Shown here in pieces: positions 36,392 to 43,213 of a stretch of DNA of 64,000 nucleotides. The notes beneath the pieces are model-generated. The model was not told the origin of the DNA. It searched no databases and saw only the letters and a list, made by a program, of their open reading frames with translations. The translations under genes and the position numbers were made by a program. How positions within the stretch are numbered: the first letter of the stretch is position 1; every line of letters begins with the position of its first letter. This DNA is from an uncultured Ignavibacteria bacterium (GTDB taxonomy: Bacteria; Bacteroidota; Ignavibacteria; Kapaibacteriales; UBA2268), in NCBI GenBank assembly GCA_903862655.1, contig CAIOZA010000044.1, positions 1 to 64,000 on the forward strand, read 5' to 3'.

Positions 36392-36817
36392 ATGAATTAC
36401 AGATTATTATTGGTGTGCTTCTTTATCTTTAATATGAATCTTGATTGCAATGAAGATTGTGAGACTAAAATTAGAGACTTGGTTAATAAATGGGAACACT
36501 ATGATGGAGAGGAATTCCAACCGTTGAGCTTAAAATTATCAAATTCTCTTTTAGAATGTGATAGCATATTTTTCAAAATATTTCAAAACAAAGATGAAGC
36601 TTATAAGGAATGGATATCATCATTACAAGGAGGAACATTCACTGTTTATGACTTTGAAAATTCAAATGATAGTATTGCTCAAAGAAAGAAACTCATATCA
36701 CTAAAAAATGAAATGATTAAAAAGTGTAAGAAATTAAATAACAATAAAAGTTATAATAGAGAATCCAAAATTTTATTAAAATTCTTACGAAAAATAAAAA
36801 TTAGATATATAGACTAA
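36392..36817 (+). CDS. Small secreted hypothetical protein
   Basis: 141 residues with a short N-terminal hydrophobic segment (LLLVCFFIFN) that looks like a signal peptide, then a charged, Lys/Asn-rich, mostly helical mature part with three early cysteines (DCNEDCE and LLECD). No family was recognised. It is AT-richer than its neighbours and lies between an orphan HicB-like gene and a repeat island, suggesting an accessory locus. Confidence 0.6.
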   Translation: MNYRLLLVCFFIFNMNLDCNEDCETKIRDLVNKWEHYDGEEFQPLSLKLSNSLLECDSIFFKIFQNKDEAYKEWISSLQGGTFTVYDFENSNDSIAQRKKLISLKNEMIKKCKKLNNNKSYNRESKILLKFLRKIKIRYID

Positions 36818-36837
36818 ATTCAGACTATTTATGAATA

Positions 36838-36976
36838 TTTTACAACCTTATTTATTCGGTTAACCTTAGTAACCAGCAGAACACCACTAACTAAAAACCT
36901 TATTCTAATAAGGTCAAAACATAAAAGGGAATCTTTTCCTACTAAGGTTCAGAAGCAAATAAATAAGGTTGTAAAA
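36838..36976. mobile_element. Small MITE-like element with 19-base inverted ends
   Basis: TTTTACAACCTTATTTATT (36838-36856) and its exact reverse complement (36958-36976) bound 139 bases that code for nothing. The inside repeats the same word as short hairpins, for example ACCTTATT-CT-AATAAGGT. The size and perfect ends suggest a miniature inverted-repeat element or a structured RNA. No target duplication could be confirmed. Confidence 0.45.
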
Positions 36977-37072
36977 TTCTAAAAAAACGGACAAAAGCTT
37001 CATCGGAGCAACCCCGAGAATCGACCACCCCTACTCCACCAGATCTCATCATGGTTGGTTCATTCTTTGTAG

Positions 37073-37220
37073 ATCAATGAATAGCCACGAGCTTTAGCTC
37101 GTGGTGTATATAAAAAATAATTTTATTTGGGGATTTATCCCCACAAATAGAGTAATTTCGACTAAAGTCAATGAAAATAATTAGAAATCCTTCCACGAGC
37201 TAAAGCTCGTGGCTATTGAT
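37073..37220. repeat. REPIN-like double palindrome (CCACGAGCT family)
   Basis: CCACGAGCTTTAGCTCGTGG (37085-37104) and CCACGAGCTAAAGCTCGTGG (37193-37212) are each palindromic. With their flanks (ATCAAT...AATAGC and GCTATTGAT) they form an inverted pair about 90 bases apart. Between them sits a third hairpin, TGGGGATTTATCCCCA. Paired REP sequences of this layout are typical of REPINs moved by RAYT transposases. No transposase is in the window. Confidence 0.65.
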
Positions 37221-37238
37221 TCCATAATATTTTAAAGA

Positions 37239-37270
37239 GTTTTCTACCAATATCAAATCCCTGATGGAAT
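37239..37270 (+). repeat. Degenerate CCTACGG-family repeat copy
   Basis: GTTTTCTACCAATAT, the conserved flank of the family, followed by a decayed stem (AATCCCTGATGGAAT) in which the loop no longer reads CTACGG. Confidence 0.5.
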
Positions 37271-37284
37271 AGGAAGCAAAAAAA

Positions 37285-37449
37285 TCATATCAAAAATAGA
37301 GGCAAAGGATGCGGTATCTCATCATCAAAATCCTCCCTTTTTTGATCGTAGTTATTTTTTTTCAACAAGAAATCCCAAAATTGACCATTTCTAAAATTCA
37401 AATATTCCCAAAATTGCACAATATTATACACTTTCACCTTATAGTTCAT
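37285..37449 (-). CDS. Possible small ORF, 54 residues
   Basis: A 54-codon frame rich in aromatic residues (FWEYLNFRNGQFWDFLL, then DDEIPHPLP), with no recognised family and no clear ribosome binding site. The frame is open for a further 17 codons upstream of the ATG. It could be chance in AT-rich DNA or the remnant of a longer gene. Located inside a repeat island. Confidence 0.25.
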   Translation of the reverse strand: MNYKVKVYNIVQFWEYLNFRNGQFWDFLLKKNNYDQKREDFDDEIPHPLPLFLI

Positions 37450-37594
37450 ATCTAGCCATTTTAATTGATTTTCATGAGCCTTGGCAAGAATATTCTATTG
37501 AAGCATAAAGCAATATATCTCAAAATTGTAATTCATTTTATATCAAATAATTAGATAAAATAATTTTTAATTATTGATGTTAATTTACTTTAAA

Positions 37595-37617
37595 TATTTT
37601 TGTGGCACGAGCATTGA
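37595..37617 (+). promoter_or_regulatory. Candidate promoter of the flagellar operon
   Basis: Two overlapping readings are possible. TGGCAC (37603-37608) with TTGA (37614-37617) has the correct GG to G(C/A) spacing of ten bases for a sigma-54 promoter, but the -12 C is replaced by A. TATTTTTG (37595-37602), with ATTG 18 bases upstream, resembles a Bacteroidota-type primary promoter. Either would start an RNA with a leader of about 250 bases before flgF. Confidence 0.35.
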
Positions 37618-37864
37618 AATAGGGTAAATCGACAGAGGAAAATGTCTGGAGATAAAACTCTATTCACAGGAAGTGAAAACGTAAAAAAAATAAATGTTCT
37701 TTGATTACAGCAGGAGGTTTTGGTATAAACATTTATCCCAAGATCACGGATGACTTAAGGATTTCATGGACGATATCCCCTGGTATCAAAACCACTGCTA
37801 AATCAATCATGTGCAAGGATGCATGTACAGGAAAGGATTCCCTGTTTTTTTTAGGAGTATTTTA
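37618..37864 (+). promoter_or_regulatory. Structured leader of the flagellar operon
   Basis: It includes a possible 20-codon leader peptide at 37642-37704 (MSGDKTLFTGSENVKKINVL) with AGAGGA in front of it, a hairpin region around GATATC...GGTATC, and finally a terminator-like hairpin immediately before the flgF ribosome binding site. No known riboswitch class was recognised (not GEMM, cobalamin or SAM). Confidence 0.4.
37827..37852 (+). terminator. Attenuator-like hairpin before flgF
   Basis: ACAGGAA pairs with TTCCCTGT (one bulged C) around AGGA and is followed by eight T residues. The flgF ribosome binding site AGGAG comes directly after. In this position it could act as an attenuator controlling entry into the operon. 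Confidence 0.45.
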
Positions 37865-38650
37865 ATGCTTAAAGAACTTTATACCGCGGCAATGGGAATG
37901 GTACCTCAACAAACTAGGCTTGAGGTTACTGCAAATAACATTGCCAATTCGAACACTACAGGATTCAAACGTGAATCTGTTTTTGAGAGAAATTTGATCG
38001 ATGCTCAGAATCATTTCTTTAACGCTCCTGGGAGCGCGCAACAGAATGATCCACCGGTTGGTTCCTACACTGTGTTCGATAAAGGCGGCTATCAACAGAC
38101 CGGCAATACACTGGATGTGGCAATTGAAAATGAGAAAGGATTCTTTCTGGTCGAAACTGCAGATGGTACTCAAAATCTTACTCGTGCAGGAAATTTTACC
38201 ATCAATAACGAAGGAGATCTACTGTCATCAGATGGATCTTATGTTATGGGAACTGAAGGTAAAATTAATGTTAAGAGTCAGTTCAACGACAGTTTAAATG
38301 ATGTATCAGATTCGAAGAGTATGGACATCAAGATTACTCCAAATGGAGAGATTTATGCAAATCAGCTATATTCGGGAACGATTCAGATTGTTTCAGTAAA
38401 CAATTTGAATTCATTGAATAGGATTTCCAGTTCTAATTTTAGTCCAACGGAGGACACGATAGCTGAATTTGCACCTATGGAAGAAGCACAAATGCGCCAG
38501 GGATGGCTAGAAGGCTCGAATGTTGACGTAATCAAGGAAATGGTTGAGATGATAAATCTCCAGCGTCAATTCGAGATAGGCAGTAAGGTTATTACAACAA
38601 ACAATGAAACATTAGACACCAGCTTGAGATTAGGAAGAATTCAAGCTTAA
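37865..38650 (+). CDS. flgF: Flagellar basal-body rod protein FlgF
   Basis: 261 residues from the ATG at 37865, with AGGAG seven bases upstream; a longer frame back to 37811 runs through the hairpin and is rejected. It has the flagellar rod/hook N-terminal signature (LEVTANNIANSNTTGFKRE) and the C-terminal helix (NVDVIKEMVEMINLQRQFE). As the first of two adjacent FlgF/FlgG homologues, and the more diverged, it is called proximal rod FlgF. First gene of the operon. Confidence 0.9.
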   Translation: MLKELYTAAMGMVPQQTRLEVTANNIANSNTTGFKRESVFERNLIDAQNHFFNAPGSAQQNDPPVGSYTVFDKGGYQQTGNTLDVAIENEKGFFLVETADGTQNLTRAGNFTINNEGDLLSSDGSYVMGTEGKINVKSQFNDSLNDVSDSKSMDIKITPNGEIYANQLYSGTIQIVSVNNLNSLNRISSSNFSPTEDTIAEFAPMEEAQMRQGWLEGSNVDVIKEMVEMINLQRQFEIGSKVITTNNETLDTSLRLGRIQA

Positions 38651-38672
38651 TTTATCTTAGGATGAGATTATT

Positions 38673-39461
38673 ATGGATAAAACTCTCAGAACAGCCGCGA
38701 CAGGTCTTGCTTCACAGCAGAGATTCGTCGAAATAATTGCAAACAACATTTCGAATGTCAATACAACTTCCTACAAGAAGGTAAGACCCGAATTTCAGGA
38801 TTTACTCTACGAAACTCTTCATCCTGCCGGCAATACCCAAAAGCTTAGCGGACCACCTCTTAATGAAGTGCAGATAGGTTCTGGTACTGAATTAGCCGCA
38901 ACAACCAAAATGTTCAAACAAGGCGACATCAAAGAAACGGGAAACAAGCTTGACCTCGCTATTAATGGCGATGGTTTCTTTGTCGTTACTAAAGCTGACA
39001 ATTCTTTTGGTTATACCCGCGACGGTGCTTTCCAGGTTGACAGAGATGGCAATATTGTTACATCACAGGGTTTCAAGCTTGAACCGGGATTAACTGTTCC
39101 CGCTGATGCGATTGACGTTTCCATAAGCCGTGACGGTATTGTTCGTGCAGTTCTGGATGGCGGAACCACCGAACAGGTGCTAGGTCAGATTCAGCTTGCA
39201 CGTTTCATCAATCCCGCTGGTTTGAGAAATGTCGGCCAGAATATGTATCAGGAAACACCGGCTTCCGGTCCTATGGTCATGGAACAAGCAGGAGTCAATA
39301 ACACTGGTGAATTAGTTCAGAACAACCTGGAGCAGTCAAATGTTGACATCGTTGAAGAAATGGTTAATATGATTATGGCACAGAGAGCTTATGAATTGAA
39401 TTCGAAATCAGTTCAAACTGCTGATAGTATTATAATGACTGCAGTTAACCTTAAGAGATAG
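38673..39461 (+). CDS. flgG: Flagellar distal rod protein FlgG
   Basis: 262 residues, the normal FlgG length. N-terminal IIANNISNVNTTSYKKVRPEFQDLLYE (quoted in part), the D1 segment LDLAINGDGFFVV and the C-terminal QSNVDIVEEMVNMIMAQRAYE are all characteristic. It forms the distal rod that crosses the peptidoglycan and outer membrane. It is 22 bases behind flgF and 8 bases ahead of flgA. Confidence 0.96.
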   Translation: MDKTLRTAATGLASQQRFVEIIANNISNVNTTSYKKVRPEFQDLLYETLHPAGNTQKLSGPPLNEVQIGSGTELAATTKMFKQGDIKETGNKLDLAINGDGFFVVTKADNSFGYTRDGAFQVDRDGNIVTSQGFKLEPGLTVPADAIDVSISRDGIVRAVLDGGTTEQVLGQIQLARFINPAGLRNVGQNMYQETPASGPMVMEQAGVNNTGELVQNNLEQSNVDIVEEMVNMIMAQRAYELNSKSVQTADSIIMTAVNLKR

Positions 39462-39469
39462 GAAATTGA

Positions 39470-40174
39470 TTGAATAAGTTATCTACCATATTAGGAATTA
39501 TCTTTTTTGTACTGATTGCATCGGTTAATCTAACCTTTGCCAAATCTACATTTTCGGGTGACAGGCTTCGTGAAGCTTGTCTGGAATACATTCAATCTGT
39601 TGTAAACGAAGACAGCGAGATCAATGTTAGCGGTAATATTCAGCCGGTCGAATTTGCTGATGATGATGTAACTGCTCAGTGTGCATCCTCAGCCGGTTCA
39701 CTTCGCGGAAATTGTTACATTACAATTGAATTTCTGAAAGATTCCAAATTAATAAGAAGAATGAACGTACCAGTTCAGGTTAAAATTTTCGCGCTGGTTC
39801 CAGTAGCTGTTACTAATATTAAGAGTGGCGGAGCATTCACAGAAAATAATATCAAAATTGAAAGAAAAGAAGTAACTAATATCAAAAGCGATGATGTTAT
39901 CACTCAGAATTACGCCTTTGGCCTGTTTACTAAGAGAAATGTTAATATTGGAATGATAATTACAAAATCTATGCTTGATATGGGCTTTGGGATTAAACGA
40001 GGTGAGAAAGTCGTTATCGTTGCAGTATCCGGTGCAATTTCTGTCAAATCAATGGGAGTAGCTCTCAATGATGCGGAAGTTGGACAGGATATTAGAGTTA
40101 AGCGTGACGGTATTAATACTGTATTGAATGGAACGGTATCAGAAAATAAATTCGTGATAATTAAACTAAATTAA
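39470..40174 (+). CDS. flgA: Flagellar P-ring assembly chaperone FlgA
   Basis: 234 residues. A TTG start is chosen because AGGA precedes it by six bases and it gives a clean signal peptide (LSTILGIIFFVLIASVNLTFA). The C-terminal SAF-like domain has the FlgA pattern VAVTNIKSGGAFTENNIKIE, then IGMIITKSMLD and VKSMGVALNDAEVGQDIRVK (in part). It is a periplasmic chaperone for FlgI, which is encoded two genes downstream. Confidence 0.9.
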   Translation: MNKLSTILGIIFFVLIASVNLTFAKSTFSGDRLREACLEYIQSVVNEDSEINVSGNIQPVEFADDDVTAQCASSAGSLRGNCYITIEFLKDSKLIRRMNVPVQVKIFALVPVAVTNIKSGGAFTENNIKIERKEVTNIKSDDVITQNYAFGLFTKRNVNIGMIITKSMLDMGFGIKRGEKVVIVAVSGAISVKSMGVALNDAEVGQDIRVKRDGINTVLNGTVSENKFVIIKLN

Positions 40175-40185
40175 TTTCTAGAAAA

Positions 40186-40779
40186 ATGAAAAATTTCAGA
40201 ATCATATACACTACTCTTCTTGTTATCGGACTCCTATCTAATGGAGCTTTTGAACTGAATGCACAGTTTATGCAGAATAGTTCAAGATCGCTTTTTTCGG
40301 ATGTGAAAGCTTTCAAGACCGGTGATGCTATTATGGTGCTGATAACTGAAGATACTCAGGCGGGTAACGAAGCATCGACAGCAGATTCTCGTTCTACGAC
40401 TCTGGGCGGTAGTTTTTCCGGTGGAGTAGGAGCAAATAGTGTAAAGGCTGATGGAAGTATCGGTACAACCAATGACTTTAAAGGTACCGGAAGTACTCAG
40501 AGAAAAGAATCAATAAGATCTAAACTTAGTGCCAGAGTTGTTGCTTTTGACAGTACCAGTGGTAACCTGGTGATTGAAGGAAAAAGAACAACAAAGATAA
40601 ATGGCGAAACACAAACGATAGTAATTAAGGGAATAGTCAGACCTGTTGACGTTATGTCCAACAACTCTGTTTATTCTTATTCAATACTTGATCTGACTTT
40701 GCTGATTGAGGGTGACGGAACTGTTTCGAAAGTACAGGAACCGGGTTTAATCACTAAATTCCTGAGAATGCTATTCTAA
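40186..40779 (+). CDS. flgH: Flagellar L-ring protein FlgH
   Basis: 197 residues, a little shorter than proteobacterial FlgH. It contains LFSDVKAFKTGDAIMVLITEDTQAGNEA (in part) and IVIKGIVRPVDVMSNNSVYS, typical of FlgH. The signal peptide ends AFELNAQF with no cysteine lipobox, so unlike E. coli FlgH this one does not look like a lipoprotein. It builds the outer-membrane ring. Its stop codon overlaps the flgI start by one base. Confidence 0.92.
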   Translation: MKNFRIIYTTLLVIGLLSNGAFELNAQFMQNSSRSLFSDVKAFKTGDAIMVLITEDTQAGNEASTADSRSTTLGGSFSGGVGANSVKADGSIGTTNDFKGTGSTQRKESIRSKLSARVVAFDSTSGNLVIEGKRTTKINGETQTIVIKGIVRPVDVMSNNSVYSYSILDLTLLIEGDGTVSKVQEPGLITKFLRMLF

Positions 40780-41918
40780 TGATAAGATTATTAAAAATAT
40801 CAAAATTCAATCTCATTACGATATTATTTATAATGTCAGCAATGACTGTGAATGTATATTCAGCAAGAATTAAAGATATTGCAACAATAGAAGGCAACTC
40901 TTCAAGCCAGGTAATCGGTTATGGACTTGTTACGGGATTGACCAATACTGGTGACAATCAAATGTCATCATTCGCTGTTCAATCTGTATCAAACATGCTC
41001 AAAAGATTTGGATTAGCAACTCTTCAGACTAATCCAAGAATCAGAAATGTTGCAGCAGTTATGATCACTGCCTCTATTCCAGCTTCCACAAAAAAAGGTT
41101 CCAAAATTGACGTTCAGATATCTTCAATAGGCGACGCAACGTCGCTTCAGGGTGGCGTTTTGTTATTAAGTCCGATATCGACAGCTGATGGTAAAATTAT
41201 TGGGATGGCACAGGGAGCTCTTTCTGTCGGTGGTTATGACGTTGGAGCTTATGGTTCGAGAGTTATGAAGAATGTTACTACCACAGGCAGAGTACCCAAT
41301 GGGTTACTCATCGAGATAGAATTCACTTCTCAATATATCAATAACAAACAAATCAGAATAAATCTCAGAGAACCTGATTTTACAACAGCTTCAAGAATTT
41401 CTGCGGCTGTAAATGCTCTTCCCGGTCTTGCAAACTCCGCAGAAGCACAAGATGCTTCTACAGTGAAGGTTACAATGCCAGCTACCCAGAACCAGGATCA
41501 GTTGATTCAGACAATATCTCAGATTGAAACACAAAATATAATTGCTGATCCCTCAGCAAAAATAGTGATAAATGAAAGAACAGGAACAGTAGTAGTAGGT
41601 GGGAATGTTCAGCTATTGCCTGCAGTTATAGCTCACGGTGGTTTAGAGATTTCTATACAGAAACAGGTCATTTTACCTTATCCGCCGCCACCATTTACAA
41701 TCAATTACAGAGCATCCAAACCGGTTGAAGTGGCAACTATTCAGGCACAGGAACAAACCAACCCTGCTATTGCATTTGATATAAAGAATGCAAAGCCAAC
41801 AGTACAGGATATAGCAGCTGCATTGAATGCTCTCAAGGTATCGCCAAGGGATCTTATTTCGATTTTTCAGGCTCTAAAGGAATCAGGAGCTTTGCAGGGT
41901 GAGTTAATCATTCAATAG
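40779..41918 (+). CDS. flgI: Flagellar P-ring protein FlgI
   Basis: 379 residues with a signal peptide ending NVYSAR. Signatures include IKDIATIEG, QVIGYGLVTGLTNTGDN, KKGSKIDVQISSIGDATSLQGG (in part), and the C-terminal TVQDIAAALNALKVSPRDLI and IFQALKESGAL. It forms the periplasmic ring around the rod in the peptidoglycan layer, which marks a Gram-negative flagellum. Translationally coupled to flgH (TAATG). Confidence 0.97.
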   Translation: MIRLLKISKFNLITILFIMSAMTVNVYSARIKDIATIEGNSSSQVIGYGLVTGLTNTGDNQMSSFAVQSVSNMLKRFGLATLQTNPRIRNVAAVMITASIPASTKKGSKIDVQISSIGDATSLQGGVLLLSPISTADGKIIGMAQGALSVGGYDVGAYGSRVMKNVTTTGRVPNGLLIEIEFTSQYINNKQIRINLREPDFTTASRISAAVNALPGLANSAEAQDASTVKVTMPATQNQDQLIQTISQIETQNIIADPSAKIVINERTGTVVVGGNVQLLPAVIAHGGLEISIQKQVILPYPPPPFTINYRASKPVEVATIQAQEQTNPAIAFDIKNAKPTVQDIAAALNALKVSPRDLISIFQALKESGALQGELIIQ

Positions 41919-41924
41919 GGTGAA

Positions 41925-42380
41925 ATGAAAATGGACTTATTTAATACAAACTTAGAGAAAACAAGTACTGCAAACTCAGTTAATGAATCGAGAATGCAAG
42001 TGATGAAGGGACTCCAGAATGCGATAAAATCGACTGAAGGAGCACCAATGGACGAAGCCCGAAGGAAAGAAATAGAGAAAGCAGCGCGTGGATTTGAATC
42101 TATCATGGTTAACCAGATGATTAAAGACATGAAAAAAGCCATGCTTGAGAAAAAGAAAGAAGGCAGTGAGGGTGGAGAAAATAGTTTCGGTGGTGATACC
42201 CTCCTTGATTATACCGATATGATGGTTTCTGATCATATATCAAAAACTGGAAACGGAATTGGAATAGCAAGTAAAATCTATGAGCAAATGACTGGTGGAG
42301 AAAAATTGAAACAAATTACATCTGCTTATAGCACAATTTATAATTTTGATCATTCAGATAAGGGTGAAGATGATGAATAG
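41925..42380 (+). CDS. Flagellar rod-binding protein (FlgJ N-terminal type)
   Basis: 151 residues corresponding to the rod-binding half of FlgJ: EKAARGFESIMVNQMIKDMKK, DTLLDYTDMMVSDHIS and GNGIGIASKIYEQM. The C-terminal glucosaminidase domain found in gammaproteobacteria is absent, so peptidoglycan cutting must be done by another enzyme. The central part is highly charged. ATG at 41925 is used; 41931 is possible. It overlaps the next gene by 11 bases. Confidence 0.88.
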   Translation: MKMDLFNTNLEKTSTANSVNESRMQVMKGLQNAIKSTEGAPMDEARRKEIEKAARGFESIMVNQMIKDMKKAMLEKKKEGSEGGENSFGGDTLLDYTDMMVSDHISKTGNGIGIASKIYEQMTGGEKLKQITSAYSTIYNFDHSDKGEDDE

Positions 42381-42810
42381 CACTCTGATTAAATATTTAG
42401 AATTCGAAAAAGGTCTGCTGGAAGCTCTTGTGGATCTCGGCGAAAAGCAAAAACAAGCTTTGGTTAAGTATGATATGCACACTTTGGAGAGTATATCGAT
42501 TAAGCAGGCTCAAATTCAGAAAGAAATCCGCCAGGTTGAAGAACAGAGAATTCATCTGCTATCTACATGGCTTGGCGTTAAGAGAACAGACGCAATGAAG
42601 TTAAAACTCAGCGATCTGGCAGCATTGCATAAGGGGGAAGAGGAAGCAACATTGATGGTGCTCAGAAAAGATTTTAAATCTCTTTTGAAGATAATTCAAG
42701 CGCAATACGCATTGAATAGAGTACTATCTACCAGAGCCAAAAATGGTATCAGTGAGATATTGTTCTTTCTGACCAATGGCTCCAACCACGTGTGTAATGT
42801 TCAAATATAG
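42370..42810 (+). CDS. flgN: FlgN-like flagellar secretion chaperone
   Basis: 146 residues from the first of two adjacent ATG codons that overlap the end of the previous gene. It is all helical, starting LIKYLEFEKGLLEALVDLGEKQ (in part) with a long heptad-rich middle (IKQAQIQKEIRQVEEQRIHLL), as in FlgN, the chaperone that escorts FlgK and FlgL to the export gate. flgK and flgL lie downstream, which supports the call. Sequence similarity alone is modest. Confidence 0.72.
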   Translation: MMNSTLIKYLEFEKGLLEALVDLGEKQKQALVKYDMHTLESISIKQAQIQKEIRQVEEQRIHLLSTWLGVKRTDAMKLKLSDLAALHKGEEEATLMVLRKDFKSLLKIIQAQYALNRVLSTRAKNGISEILFFLTNGSNHVCNVQI

Positions 42811-42823
42811 TCAGATTATTAAA

Positions 42824-43201
42824 ATGTCAAAAAAAATAGAAAGTTTGAAAATGCAAATCAAAGACAAGGCAGCAGAATTAATAACAAATGTTTATAATCT
42901 AAGCGACAATTTGCCTGACAATGATTTCCTGCTGATTAGGGATATGCTCCTGTCATCGGTAGAAACTGTGCCCGATCACATTGAAAAAGGCTACAAGGTT
43001 GATGCAAATGCTGTCAAAGTGAAATACTTGATTAAAGTATTTCAGTCCTTATCAGAGTGCAAAAACTATCTTCGTCTAGTGCAAACTTTGAATTATGCAG
43101 AAACAGAACATATTGTTGAAAAGGTCAATGAGATTGTTGAATTGATTATTAAAGACTTTCCATCGAAAGTAACTTTTAGCATGGTTTACGAAAATAATTA
43201 A
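42824..43201 (+). CDS. S23-type four-helix bundle protein in the flagellar operon
   Basis: 125 residues from the ATG at 42824; a longer frame overlaps flgN. The helix pattern and the motif VPDHIEKGYKVDANAVKV, then LSECKNYLRLVQTLNYAE, follow the four-helix bundle family first found in 23S rRNA intervening sequences (usual form IPxNIAEGYGR, then SLAELExxLxLAxxLGY). Its function is generally unknown. Placement between flgN and flgK, with 13 bases to flgK, suggests a flagellar assembly or chaperone-like role, which is an inference. Confidence 0.7.
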   Translation: MSKKIESLKMQIKDKAAELITNVYNLSDNLPDNDFLLIRDMLLSSVETVPDHIEKGYKVDANAVKVKYLIKVFQSLSECKNYLRLVQTLNYAETEHIVEKVNEIVELIIKDFPSKVTFSMVYENN

Positions 43202-43213
43202 TAATAAAAAAAA

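Larger units (their letters stand above)
36818..37864. other. Repeat island and flagellar leader region
   Basis: About 1 kb without a confident gene. In order it holds a 139-base element with 19-base inverted ends (36838-36976), an unremarkable stretch, a double palindrome (37073-37220), a degenerate CTACC-flank repeat (37239-37270), a possible 54-codon ORF on the minus strand (37285-37449), an AT-rich stretch, and then the promoter and structured leader of the flagellar operon (from about 37595). Confidence 0.7.

Noticed and set aside
37618-37864. c-di-GMP (GEMM), cobalamin or SAM riboswitch in the flagellar leader
   Set aside because: None of the conserved core sequences of these classes could be found; only a generic terminator-like hairpin is supported.
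37811-37864. N-terminal extension of flgF
   Set aside because: It would translate through the hairpin and T8 run; the ATG at 37865 has AGGAG at proper spacing and gives the standard rod-protein N terminus.
42776-42823. Extended start for the four-helix bundle gene
   Set aside because: It overlaps flgN and adds a non-conserved segment; the ATG at 42824 begins the helical protein.
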